DNA of 36,533 bases from Rheinheimera sp. (lineage in GTDB: Bacteria; Pseudomonadota; Gammaproteobacteria; Enterobacterales; Alteromonadaceae). Where the stretch lies: positions 23,793 through 60,325 of the forward strand of contig DMYW01000008.1 of NCBI GenBank assembly GCA_003482455.1, read 5' to 3'. The notes below the pieces were generated by a model. That model was not told where the DNA came from, ran no database searches, and was given only the letters and a program-made list of their open reading frames with translations. The position numbers and the translations under genes are program-made. Each line of letters begins with the position of its first letter. Within the stretch, counting starts at the first letter, position 1. Positions 26,110 through 34,259 of the stretch are shown piece after piece.

Positions 26110-27664
26110 AGTGCGGATCTGTATCTGGATAGGCGTCGCGGATCGCTAAAAACTCATCCAAACTGCCAAGCAAAATATCGGTCAGCATAGGGTCAAATTG
26201 CTGACCTTTTTGTTCATGCAAGTAGTTGATGACTTTGGGCATAGGCCATGCAGGCTTATAACAACGTTCACTGGCGAGCGCGTCGAACACATCAGCAAGG
26301 GCGGTGATGCGGCCGGCGATGTTGATTTCCTCACCTTTGAGGCCGCGCGGATAACCAGCACCATCCCAACGCTCATGATGCTCAAACGCGATGATCGCGC
26401 CTTGTTGCAAAATCTCATTTTGCGAGTTCTGCAGGATCTGATAACCGACCTCGGCATGCGTGCGCATGATGGCCCATTCTTCCGGCGTGTGTTTACCAGG
26501 CTTGTTGAGGATTTGGTCTGGGATAGCAATTTTGCCGACGTCATGCAGCGGCGACGCTAGTTTGATTTTTTCAGCTTCGTAGTTGGGCAAACCGTATTTC
26601 GTGGCCAACAAAAAGCTGTAATTGGCGACGCGTTTGACGTGACTGCCGGTCTCTTTGGAGCGTTTTTCCACCGCTTCACCAAGGATGTATGACAACTCGC
26701 GTTGACTGTCTTTGATGATTTCGCGCAGGCGGACGTTTTCATATGCCACGGCTATGTTGCTGGCAAAATAATTCAGCAGGTGGTGGTCCACTTGGTCAAA
26801 TTTGGAATCTTTACTGACATACAGCAGGTTCTCCAAGCCACGACTCGTGGTGAAATAACCGACAAAATAATCGTCGCCCTGGTAGGAACGTTTTAGCTGA
26901 TGTGCTTTGCGTAATTTGTCGACGACGGGCTCTGGCAGCTGTTCATCAAGGCTGGTGCCGTGCCCGCTGGCGGCAATAATATCCAGCGCCAAATCGCTGC
27001 GTTTTGGGTCACCTGTCGCGGCGCAGCAATAAATTTTAGAGTGTTCAAGCCCAAGCAGATTGGCTGCTTGATTGAGGATGTTAGATGCAAATTCGGTCAA
27101 GCTTTCGCATTCTAAAAAGCTCACCGTTGACGCGATGATTTTTTCTAATCCTCGTTTATTGTTGTCGATAATGCAGATGTCGCGGTACGAACGCAGCGCC
27201 GAATACAGGAGGGTTTTTAGCTTGATTGCGGTGACTTCAGTTTTGTTTTTGTAATCGTTGATATCGTAATCGCGGATCACGCTTTCTTCCGGTGCTTCGC
27301 CCGGTTGACCAGTGCGCAAAATCAGCCGAATTTGCATCATAGCCAGTTCTGTGCGAATGGCTTTGACCAGTTCCAAACCCGCGTTATTGGATTCCATCAC
27401 TACATCGACAATCGCCAGTGCGACATCGTTGGTTTTTAGCAAGGTTTCACGTGCTTCTCGGGCTGAGTATGCGTGCAACAAGTGCAGAGGGCGCCCTTCA
27501 AATTCAAAGCCGCGCAAAACTAAGTTAGTGATTTGATGAATACTTTCATCATCGTCGACGATCAGCACACGCCAAGGCAGTGCAGGCGTGGTTGCCTGCG
27601 CTTCATCATGAACTGCGGTTGAAGAGATAACTTCTTGACTAAACAGAAACTCATTATTGGTCAT
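26063..27664 (-). CDS. Response regulator with DUF3369 and HD-GYP phosphodiesterase domains
   Basis: 533 residues. A receiver domain (about 30-155) has the acidic pair VDDDE and phospho-acceptor Asp87 in IVDVVM. A DUF3369/GAF-like sensor region (about 165-320) follows. The C-terminal HD-GYP domain (about 325-510) has HD at His374-Asp375 (LHDVGKI), HHERWDGAGYPRG with GYP at 437-439, and DVFDAL. All signature residues are present, so hydrolysis of cyclic di-GMP is expected, controlled by phosphorylation. The partner kinase is not in the window. The 3' end runs 47 nt into the convergent DUF3833 gene. The start has only a weak ribosome binding site, so it is less certain than the domains. Confidence 0.93.
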   Translation of the reverse strand: MTNNEFLFSQEVISSTAVHDEAQATTPALPWRVLIVDDDESIHQITNLVLRGFEFEGRPLHLLHAYSAREARETLLKTNDVALAIVDVVMESNNAGLELVKAIRTELAMMQIRLILRTGQPGEAPEESVIRDYDINDYKNKTEVTAIKLKTLLYSALRSYRDICIIDNNKRGLEKIIASTVSFLECESLTEFASNILNQAANLLGLEHSKIYCCAATGDPKRSDLALDIIAASGHGTSLDEQLPEPVVDKLRKAHQLKRSYQGDDYFVGYFTTSRGLENLLYVSKDSKFDQVDHHLLNYFASNIAVAYENVRLREIIKDSQRELSYILGEAVEKRSKETGSHVKRVANYSFLLATKYGLPNYEAEKIKLASPLHDVGKIAIPDQILNKPGKHTPEEWAIMRTHAEVGYQILQNSQNEILQQGAIIAFEHHERWDGAGYPRGLKGEEINIAGRITALADVFDALASERCYKPAWPMPKVINYLHEQKGQQFDPMLTDILLGSLDEFLAIRDAYPDTDPHFTALVDLPESAQTLQ

Positions 27665-27762
27665 AGACGACTGCCGATTGCTGCCCCATTACCTTTTGAA
27701 TGTAGCAGTGGAGTCGCCAAAAATCCTGTAGGTCTGGCTACTTGCTGGTCGTGATTAATGGT

Positions 27763-28167
27763 CTACTGGTCGGCTTTTTCCCGATTCTCTAAGGATTCCA
27801 GCTCGATATTAATCGCATTACAAGAGATCTGAATCTCGTATAAAGACACCGCCAGACTCAAGCCCAAGCTTGCTAAACTTGCGCCGAACATCCACTGGCC
27901 AGCCAAATCCCATGCCACAAACAGACAAAACATGGAGCCGGTACACAGCAAAAAACTAATGACGCCCCAGCGCTGCATCGAGCGAATAAGCACGATACGT
28001 TGCCGTAAATTGACAATTTGCCGTTTGGCTAAGTCGCGAACCTGATCGCCTTCTCGATTATTCAGTTGCCGGATCAGTTGCGCCAGTACTAAAAAGCGGT
28101 TGGTATAGGCGAGTAATAACAGCGAAATTGCCGGAAATAACAAAGCAGGGGTGGTAACTGTCATCAT
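27763..28167 (-). CDS. DUF2721-family membrane protein
   Basis: 134 residues. It opens MMTVTTPALLFPAISLLLLAYTNRFL, the typical DUF2721 start (TPallFpaisLl), then a cytoplasmic basic/helical stretch (IRQLNNREGDQVRDLAKRQ), and two more membrane helices (ISFLLCTGSMFCLFVAW and MFGASLASLGLSLAVSL). Function of the family is unknown. The longer frame from 28227 adds 20 residues with no hydrophobic or family character; the ATG at 28167 follows GAGGA and fits family length. It lies 98 nt upstream of the HD-GYP gene on the same strand and is divergent from yhgN. Confidence 0.82.
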   Translation of the reverse strand: MMTVTTPALLFPAISLLLLAYTNRFLVLAQLIRQLNNREGDQVRDLAKRQIVNLRQRIVLIRSMQRWGVISFLLCTGSMFCLFVAWDLAGQWMFGASLASLGLSLAVSLYEIQISCNAINIELESLENREKADQ

Positions 28168-28252
28168 CCGAGGCGTCCTCTTGCAAATCATGGGCATAGC
28201 AGCCAGTATCTGATTCATCTTACACAAATTTATTCAGTCGCGGAGGTTTGTC

Positions 28253-28852
28253 ATGGCGGTCGATCTATGGAGCGCAATGCTGACGCTGTTTTTGATAATG
28301 GACCCGCTCGGCAACTTGCCTATTGTGGTGGCTATTCTGCGTAATCTTCCCGAGCATCGCCGGCAAAAAGTGCTGATCCGAGAGTTGTTATTGTCGCTCG
28401 TGGTGCTGCTGACCTTTTTGTTTTGCGGTCAATCTTTCTTAAAAGTGTTAGGTGTTAACGAAGAAGCGGTCTCGATTGCTGGCGGCATCATTTTGTTTTT
28501 AATTGCATTGCGGATGATTTTTCCGCAAGAAGGTGGGGTGGCGGGCTTAAAAGAAGGCGAAGAGCCGTTTTTATTTCCGCTGGCGGTACCGATGATTGCT
28601 GGACCGTCGATTTTGGCGGCGTTGATTTTGCTTGCCAACCAACAACCCGGCCAAATGGTCGATTGGACTATGGCGTTGTTGGGGGCTTGGTTGGTCAGTA
28701 GTGCGATCTTATTGTTTGCGCCTTTATTCCATCGTATTCTGGGCGAGCGTGGCCTGACCGCGATGGAACGTTTAATGGGGATGATCCTGGTGATTATTTC
28801 GGTGCAAATGTTCCTCAATGGCGTTGGGCATTATTTCGATTGGAAGCAGTAA
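28253..28852 (+). CDS. yhgN: MarC-family inner-membrane protein YhgN
   Basis: 199 residues and about six membrane helices, matching E. coli YhgN in length. Family features are the opening FLIMDPLGNLPI segment, GGIILFLIALRMIFP, and FPLAVPMIAGPSILAALILL. The MarC group has no established transport substrate. GGAGG lies 6 nt before the ATG. The next gene starts 2 nt after its stop. Confidence 0.93.
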   Translation: MAVDLWSAMLTLFLIMDPLGNLPIVVAILRNLPEHRRQKVLIRELLLSLVVLLTFLFCGQSFLKVLGVNEEAVSIAGGIILFLIALRMIFPQEGGVAGLKEGEEPFLFPLAVPMIAGPSILAALILLANQQPGQMVDWTMALLGAWLVSSAILLFAPLFHRILGERGLTAMERLMGMILVIISVQMFLNGVGHYFDWKQ

Positions 28853-28854
28853 CT

Positions 28855-29841
28855 ATGTCGAAAACCTGGTCGCTGGCGCTGACTACCTTATTAGAACAGC
28901 AGCAAGCAGAATTCTCGCGCCAAGCCATGATGTTGTTGCGTCAGCAACAAAGCCATTGGCTCGATGAATTATCGGAACTTATCAATTCAAATCAAATGCC
29001 ACCGGATTTACCGGTGTTGTTGCAGCTGGAAAAACAAAAAGTTGAACAACAGCGGCTGGAGCAACTCTGCCAACAAGCGATAGCCGACAAAGACGAAGCC
29101 ATCACTGCGCTTGGTCGTATGGCGGACCAACTACGTGTCAGTCAAGACGAATATCGTTTGCAGTTACAACGTAATCTGCAATTAGAACAAGATGTTGAGC
29201 GTTCTGTGGATGAGCGTTTGGTGCAGTTGCGCAGCCAACTGGCGGAGCAGCACACCTTAGTGCAAGAACTCGAAGTGCGCTGTGCGACCGAGCGTCAACT
29301 GCGTGAGCAAGCTGAGCAGCATATGGTCAAATTGCAGCAGGAAATGACAGCACAGCGGCCGAGTTATGAAGCGCAAATTGAGTCGCTAGCCAGTCGTTTG
29401 GCTGAGATCTCGGCACAAGATAGCCGGCTGCAAGAACAAATCGCCGCGCAGTTGCAGCATATGCAACATCTTGAACAAACCAATCAGCAGTTGTCGACTG
29501 AAGTGAACGAGTTGCAAGGCATCAAGTTGCATGACGAGCAAAAAGATAAAATGCTCGACAGCGCACTTGAGCAAGTCGAAAAATTGCAACAAGAACAACA
29601 GCAATGGCAACAGCAGCAGCACAAGCTGGAAAGTCAGCTGTTTCGGGTGCAAGCACGGCAACAGTCATTGGAAGAAAAGTTGCAAACCGAAGGCGATTTG
29701 TCGCGGGAAACCATCCGCACTTTGCGCCAGCAAGTCGCGCAACTCGAACAACAGTTAAAAGAACAAAGTGAAGCCCACGCCGAGCAACAACTGGAAGCCA
29801 AGCTGAAAATCGAATACTTGCAAAAGACCGGCAGCGCCTGA
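28855..29841 (+). CDS. Cytoplasmic coiled-coil protein of unknown function
   Basis: 328 residues, almost all coiled coil from residue 50 onward and very rich in Gln, Glu and Leu (EQLCQQAIADKDEAI, RSQLAEQHTLVQELEV, EKLQQEQQQWQQQQ). There is no signal peptide or membrane helix. It resembles the rod part of KfrA or SMC-like proteins, but no nucleotide or DNA-binding motif is visible. The ATG is 2 nt after the yhgN stop with GGAAG 8 nt upstream, so it is coupled to yhgN. An earlier in-frame TTG at 28840 would overlap yhgN and is not favoured. Confidence 0.78.
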   Translation: MSKTWSLALTTLLEQQQAEFSRQAMMLLRQQQSHWLDELSELINSNQMPPDLPVLLQLEKQKVEQQRLEQLCQQAIADKDEAITALGRMADQLRVSQDEYRLQLQRNLQLEQDVERSVDERLVQLRSQLAEQHTLVQELEVRCATERQLREQAEQHMVKLQQEMTAQRPSYEAQIESLASRLAEISAQDSRLQEQIAAQLQHMQHLEQTNQQLSTEVNELQGIKLHDEQKDKMLDSALEQVEKLQQEQQQWQQQQHKLESQLFRVQARQQSLEEKLQTEGDLSRETIRTLRQQVAQLEQQLKEQSEAHAEQQLEAKLKIEYLQKTGSA

Positions 29842-29845
29842 ATGC

Positions 29846-29874
29846 TGGTCAGGGCCAGAGCCCTTGTGTATCAT
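29846..29874 (+). promoter_or_regulatory. Candidate extended -10 promoter for yjaG
   Basis: TGGTCA (29846-29851), a 17-nt spacer, then TATCAT (29869-29874) preceded by TG in the extended -10 position. Both hexamers match 4 of 6. Transcripts would begin near 29881, before the ATG at 29906 but after the earlier in-frame TTG and ATG, which supports the shorter YjaG. Confidence 0.4.
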
Positions 29875-29905
29875 GGCCTTTTTTAACGCAGAACAAGCGA
29901 TACCG

Positions 29906-30505
29906 ATGAGTAAAGCCAATAATTTCCAACGCATGCGAGAGCTCGGTTTTTATCAACAAGCTGCGGTTGCAGCAACCCTGCTCGAGCGCATGATCCCGAA
30001 CTACCAGCTATTTGCGGAAGTCACCGAAACAGGCGATGGCGCGTTAGTGCGACACAGTTTGGATATGGTGTGGGAGTGGTTGCAGGTCAAACGTGCGAAA
30101 ATCAATTTCGAACGTATTCAAGAAGAACTGGAGCTGGTCACCCCAGAAGTCACTAACTTCGACATGTTTGGCGTGTATCCAGCCGTTGATGCCATCACAG
30201 CTTTGGACATGATGCTCAACGGCATTCGCGAACAAGACAGTGCTGAATTTATTCATGTGGCGAAAATCTCCCAAGCATCGGTCGCGCGGTTGATTGAACA
30301 TCAAACCGAAGAAGCAGAAGTGACCTCGGAAGCGGAACTGAAAAAAATCGTTCGTGATCACGAATTGATGCAATACGAGATGGATTGTTTGGCAGATTTA
30401 CTCGAGATCTGTAGCCAAATCAAAGAGTTTGGTCGTGATGAAATTAAAGCTCTAAAGCAGTGGGTGATGGATCAAGGCGTCACTAACTTAGGAATGGAAT
30501 TATAA
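29906..30505 (+). CDS. yjaG: DUF416-family protein YjaG
   Basis: 199 residues, about the length of E. coli YjaG. Shared landmarks are LLERMIPNYQLF, DGALVRHSLDMVWEWL, KINFERIQEELE, FDMFGVYPAVDA and a final TNLGMEL. It is a cytoplasmic, acidic, helical protein of unknown function. The frame can extend to a TTG at 29864 or ATG at 29873, but MSKANNFQRM at 29906 aligns with the family start. The ribosome binding site is weak for all three. A terminator follows directly after the stop. Confidence 0.88.
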   Translation: MSKANNFQRMRELGFYQQAAVAATLLERMIPNYQLFAEVTETGDGALVRHSLDMVWEWLQVKRAKINFERIQEELELVTPEVTNFDMFGVYPAVDAITALDMMLNGIREQDSAEFIHVAKISQASVARLIEHQTEEAEVTSEAELKKIVRDHELMQYEMDCLADLLEICSQIKEFGRDEIKALKQWVMDQGVTNLGMEL

Positions 30506-30532
30506 AAAAACCGGCGCCAGCCGGTTTTTTTT
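30504..30532. terminator. Rho-independent terminator after yjaG
   Basis: CCGGC-gcca-GCCGG, extended by seven A-T pairs (A-run 30504-30510, T-run from 30525). It starts inside the yjaG stop codon. The symmetric A and T tracts let it also serve the convergent rsmD gene. Confidence 0.92.
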
Positions 30533-30555
30533 CGTCAACGGTACGATGCTCAGTA

Positions 30556-30580
30556 AGAACTTTCGCAGCAGCGAAGTTCT
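30556..30580. repeat. Hairpin between yjaG and rsmD
   Basis: AGAACTTTCGC-agca-GCGAAGTTCT forms a 10-bp stem with a single bulged T and a 4-nt loop. It lies 12 nt beyond the rsmD stop (minus strand) and has no T-run on either side. It may stabilise the 3' end of rsmD mRNA. Confidence 0.45.
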
Positions 30581-30592
30581 GAATTGGCGAAA

Positions 30593-31228
30593 TTACACCT
30601 GCCCATCGACGATAAATAAGCGGTACGCCAGCTGTCCAGCGACTTTCTCTTTTAACAGGCGCCAGTTCTCGGGTAGGTCAGTTAACGCCAGTTCCTTCTC
30701 TGCTTCGATATAAACTAAAGCGTCTGCGGCAAGCCAGCCGTGTTGCGCTAAGTGCTGGCAGGCGGGGATGAGTAACCCTTGCCGAAATGGTGGGTCTAAA
30801 AACACTAAATCAAACTGACGGGTGGCAGGTTTATTTAAATACGACAAGCAGCTGCTATTAACGACTGTTGCTGTCATACATTGAATGCGCGCTAAGTTTT
30901 GTTGCAGTTGCTTGGCTGCTTTGGCATCCAATTCAATCAGTAAGGCGCTGGCAGCGTGGCGTGACAGCGCCTCAAACGCCAAACTGCCACTCCCGCTAAA
31001 ACAATCCAACACATGCCGTCCGGCGACGTCTTGCATCAACCAGTTAAACAAGGTTTCTTTGACCCGATCCGTGGTGGGGCGCAGCCCTTGCACATCAAGT
31101 ACCGGCAATTTTCGACCTTTCCATTGACCACTTATGATCCGGACTTCACCAGGACCGCCATGCATTTGGCTGGACTGGGAGGTTGAAGCGACACGTCGCG
31201 AGGATGACGGGGCTTTCGTACGCTGCAT
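30593..31228 (-). CDS. rsmD: 16S rRNA (guanine-966-N2)-methyltransferase
   Basis: 211 residues. It methylates G966 of 16S rRNA using S-adenosylmethionine. Motifs: RIISGQWKGRKLPV near 30-43, RPTTDRVKETLFNWL, the SAM loop LDCFSGSGSLAFEALSR, and catalytic DPPF in LVFLDPPFRQG. The N-terminal 27 residues are a basic, Ser-rich tail that is longer than in E. coli. It is divergent from ftsY, the standard gammaproteobacterial arrangement. Confidence 0.95.
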   Translation of the reverse strand: MQRTKAPSSSRRVASTSQSSQMHGGPGEVRIISGQWKGRKLPVLDVQGLRPTTDRVKETLFNWLMQDVAGRHVLDCFSGSGSLAFEALSRHAASALLIELDAKAAKQLQQNLARIQCMTATVVNSSCLSYLNKPATRQFDLVFLDPPFRQGLLIPACQHLAQHGWLAADALVYIEAEKELALTDLPENWRLLKEKVAGQLAYRLFIVDGQV

Positions 31229-31310
31229 CAGAAAGGCATACCTGTGAGTTAAAAGATGATAGTATAAAGGCCGATTTTACCGCAGTTTCGATATTCTGAC
31301 AGCGAACCTT

Positions 31311-32558
31311 ATGACAAAAACGAACAAACTATTTTCTTGGTTAGGTTTTGGGAAAGGCAAAACCGAACCCGCTCAAGATTTGCCAATCGCCCAAGGCGAC
31401 GTGCCAACCCCAGTTGAAGCGACTGCTACAGCCAGTCAGGCTAGCGAGTCTATCCCAGCAGAAACAAGCTCCCCGGTCGACACAAGCACAGCGGCAACAC
31501 AGCCCGAAGCAACTGACACGCCCACGTTCACAGCAGAAGTAGCGTCAGAGGTCGAGATCACGGCTGAAACTGCTAGCACACCAGCAAGTACCGAAGCCGT
31601 ATCCCCAGACGTGCGTACCGCTGAAGAACCAGAAAAGAAACTAGGTTTTTTCAGTCGGTTACGTCAAGGATTAGCCAAAACGAGCGCCAACCTTGGCAAC
31701 GGCTTAGCAAGCTTATTCCTTGGTAAAAAGATCGACGACGAGTTGTATGAAGAATTAGAAACGCAGTTATTGCTGGCCGACGTGGGTATAGAAACGTCGC
31801 AAAAATTGATCAAACAGCTCACCGAACACGCAAACCGCAAACAACTCAAAGATGCGGAAACTCTGTACGAAAAGCTGCAAGATGAAATGGCCAGCATGCT
31901 GTCGGCGGTTGAACAACCGCTGGATGTCAGCAAATCCGATGGACCCTATGTCATTTTGATGGTTGGGGTGAACGGTGTCGGTAAAACCACCACCATTGGT
32001 AAAATGGCGCAGCAATTTAAACAACAAGGCAAAACTGTCATGTTGGCCGCTGGCGATACTTTCCGAGCTGCCGCGGTCGAGCAGTTGCAGGTGTGGGGCG
32101 ATCGGAACCAAATCCCGGTGATTGCCCAACACACAGGAGCTGACAGTGCTTCAGTAATTTTTGATGCCTATCAAGCCGCCAAAGCGCGTGGTGTTGACGT
32201 GCTGATTGCAGATACCGCTGGGCGTTTGCAAAACAAAGCCCACTTGATGGAAGAGCTGAAAAAGATCGTCCGTGTGATGAAGAAAATTGATGACGCAGCA
32301 CCGCATGAGGTGATGTTGACCCTCGATGCTGGAACTGGTCAAAATGCGCTGAGCCAAGCCAAGATTTTCCACGAAGCCGTGCAGCTCACAGGGATCAGCT
32401 TGACCAAATTAGATGGTACCGCCAAAGGTGGCGTGATCTTTGCCATCGCTGACCAATTTAAGTTACCAATTCGCTACATCGGCGTTGGTGAAAGCTTGGA
32501 AGATTTACGGGTTTTCCAAAGCCGAGATTTTATTAAGGCATTGTTTAACAAGGAATAA
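31311..32558 (+). CDS. ftsY: Signal recognition particle receptor FtsY
   Basis: 415 residues. A short basic start (MTKTNKLFSWLGFGKGK) is followed by an Ala/Thr/Glu-rich acidic domain (about 20-108), then the N domain (KKLGFFSRLRQGLAKTSANL onward) and the GTPase G domain: GVNGVGKT (219-226), DTFRAAA, DTAGRLQ, TKLDGTAKGG. With the SRP it docks translating ribosomes at the membrane. The ATG has only a weak purine site (AGCGA). ftsE begins 5 nt after the stop, so ftsY, ftsE and ftsX form one operon. Confidence 0.97.
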   Translation: MTKTNKLFSWLGFGKGKTEPAQDLPIAQGDVPTPVEATATASQASESIPAETSSPVDTSTAATQPEATDTPTFTAEVASEVEITAETASTPASTEAVSPDVRTAEEPEKKLGFFSRLRQGLAKTSANLGNGLASLFLGKKIDDELYEELETQLLLADVGIETSQKLIKQLTEHANRKQLKDAETLYEKLQDEMASMLSAVEQPLDVSKSDGPYVILMVGVNGVGKTTTIGKMAQQFKQQGKTVMLAAGDTFRAAAVEQLQVWGDRNQIPVIAQHTGADSASVIFDAYQAAKARGVDVLIADTAGRLQNKAHLMEELKKIVRVMKKIDDAAPHEVMLTLDAGTGQNALSQAKIFHEAVQLTGISLTKLDGTAKGGVIFAIADQFKLPIRYIGVGESLEDLRVFQSRDFIKALFNKE

Positions 32559-32563
32559 TAAAA

Positions 32564-33250
32564 ATGCTGCGGTTTGAGCAAGTCAGTAAAGGATACCCAG
32601 GCGGCTTTGTAGCGCTGGATCGCGTGTCGTTTGAGCTGGGCAAAGGCGAAATGGCGTTTTTGACCGGGCACTCCGGTGCCGGCAAAAGTACCTTGCTCAA
32701 ATTAGTCAGTTTGATTGAGCGTCCATCGGCTGGGCGCGTCATCATTAATGGTATTGATTTGTCGACCATTACGTCGCGGCAAATTCCTTACGTGCGTCGG
32801 GATATTGGGATGATTTTCCAAGACCACCGTCTGCTAAAAACGCACACGGTGTTTGATAACGTCGCATTGCCATTGGTCATTGAAGGCTTTACCGGCCGTG
32901 ACATGGCACGTCGAGTTCATGCAGCATTAGATCAAGTCGGCTTGCTCGATAAGGCCCGTTGTTTACCAGAAACCTTGTCAGGCGGTGAAGCACAACGTGT
33001 TGGTATTGCGAGGGCGGTGGTCAACAAGCCGCCATTGTTATTGGCGGACGAACCGACCGGTAACCTAGACCCCGATTTATCCAAAGACATCATGCGGGTG
33101 TTTGAGGCTTTTAACCAAGCTGGGGTGTCTGTGCTAATTGCTAGCCATGATTTGGGCTTAATCGCCCGCATGCGTTATCGCATGATGACGCTGAAAAGTG
33201 GCCGGATGATCCACGATGGCTTGATGCATAAAGAGGAGGAGGCCCAATGA
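32564..33250 (+). CDS. ftsE: Cell division ATP-binding protein FtsE
   Basis: 228 residues, an ABC ATPase. Walker A GHSGAGKS (35-42), signature LSGGEAQRVGIARA, Walker B LLLADEPTGNLD and switch ASHD are all intact. With FtsX it acts at the septum to activate periplasmic peptidoglycan hydrolysis through EnvC-type partners. AAGGA lies 8 nt before the ATG. Its stop overlaps the ftsX start (ATGA). Confidence 0.97.
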   Translation: MLRFEQVSKGYPGGFVALDRVSFELGKGEMAFLTGHSGAGKSTLLKLVSLIERPSAGRVIINGIDLSTITSRQIPYVRRDIGMIFQDHRLLKTHTVFDNVALPLVIEGFTGRDMARRVHAALDQVGLLDKARCLPETLSGGEAQRVGIARAVVNKPPLLLADEPTGNLDPDLSKDIMRVFEAFNQAGVSVLIASHDLGLIARMRYRMMTLKSGRMIHDGLMHKEEEAQ

Positions 33251-34221
33251 GTATTCTATTTGGTGGGCGCGCGACCGGTGCTGAGTCGTTTAATCCGACC
33301 TTTGCTGGCCGTATTTGGATGGCAGTGTTGACCAATTTACGCCAAAGTATTAGCAGCTTAGGAGAACTTTGGCGAACGCCTTTGTGGACGCTGATCACTG
33401 TCGCTGTATTAGGTGTCAGTATGACGTTTCCCGCGACCTTGCACCTGCTGGTAAAAAACGTACAGCAAGTCAGCAACAGCTACGATAAATCGTTTGAAAT
33501 CAGCTTGTTTTTGCAAAATACCGCAACTGAAACTGACGTAGCGACGCTGAGTACCTTGTTGCAAGGGAATCCGGAAGTGGCCGAAGTAAAGCTGATCAGC
33601 AAAGATGCAGCGATGCAAGAGTTCAAACAAGAATCAGGATTTGGCGAAGCGCTTGATTTTATTGAGCAAAACCCATTACCACACGTGTTGTTGGTGACAC
33701 CCAAGGTAAACACACCAGCAGCTGCGCAACAACTGCAAGAGAATTTAGCCAAAGAGCGTTTTGTTGAGCTGGCGAAGTTAGATATCAGCTGGTTAGAGCG
33801 TTTGGCTGCGTTAGTCAACTTGGTGCAACAAGCCGTGTACGCGATTGCCGTGCTGTTGCTGGCTGGCGCCATTTTGGTTATTGGCAATACCATCCGCTTG
33901 TTAATCATGGATAAAAAATCGGAAATTGAAGTGATGAAGCTTGTCGGTGCGACTGACGGTTTTATTCAACGGCCGTTTTTGTATACCGGGATTTGGCTAG
34001 GGTTGTTTGCGGGTATTTTGGCATTTTTGGTGATTGAACTGATGCTGTGGTGGCTAGAAGGTGCATTGGCACGAGTCACCTCTTTGTACCAAAGTCAGTT
34101 TCATTTTGCTGCTTTAACCTTTGGTGAATTCAGCTCTTTGTTATTGATCGGCATCACATTAGGTTTTATCGGCTCCTATCTGGCCGTGCGCAGTCATATA
34201 AGGGCGATTGAACCTGCGTAA
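33247..34221 (+). CDS. ftsX: Cell division membrane protein FtsX
   Basis: 324 residues with four membrane helices: one near 48-70 (LWTLITVAVLGVSMTF), a periplasmic domain (about 72-195; SNSYDKSFEISLFLQ, EVAEVKLISKDAAMQEF), then three C-terminal helices (YAIAVLLLAGAILVIGNTI, LYTGIWLGLFAGILAFLVI, SLLLIGITLGFIGSYLAV). It forms the FtsEX complex. A terminator overlaps its stop codon. Confidence 0.96.
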   Translation: MSILFGGRATGAESFNPTFAGRIWMAVLTNLRQSISSLGELWRTPLWTLITVAVLGVSMTFPATLHLLVKNVQQVSNSYDKSFEISLFLQNTATETDVATLSTLLQGNPEVAEVKLISKDAAMQEFKQESGFGEALDFIEQNPLPHVLLVTPKVNTPAAAQQLQENLAKERFVELAKLDISWLERLAALVNLVQQAVYAIAVLLLAGAILVIGNTIRLLIMDKKSEIEVMKLVGATDGFIQRPFLYTGIWLGLFAGILAFLVIELMLWWLEGALARVTSLYQSQFHFAALTFGEFSSLLLIGITLGFIGSYLAVRSHIRAIEPA

Positions 34222-34247
34222 AAAAAGCGGCTTATGCCGCTTTTTTT
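34220..34247. terminator. Bidirectional terminator between ftsX and the EAL/HDOD gene
   Basis: GCGGC-ttat-GCCGC with seven flanking A-T pairs (A-run 34220-34226, T-run 34241-34247). It begins in the ftsX stop codon and ends 12 nt before the convergent EAL/HDOD stop, serving both. Confidence 0.93.
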
Positions 34248-34259
34248 ATCAGAAACCAT

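Noticed and set aside
28168..28227. 20-residue extension of the DUF2721 protein
   Set aside because: It has no hydrophobic or family character, and the ATG at 28167 has a suitable GAGGA upstream.
29386..29661. Leu-rich minus-strand frame opposite the coiled-coil gene
   Set aside because: It is a mirror of Gln/Glu-rich codons (CAG/CAA read as CTG/TTG), which commonly gives false hydrophobic frames.
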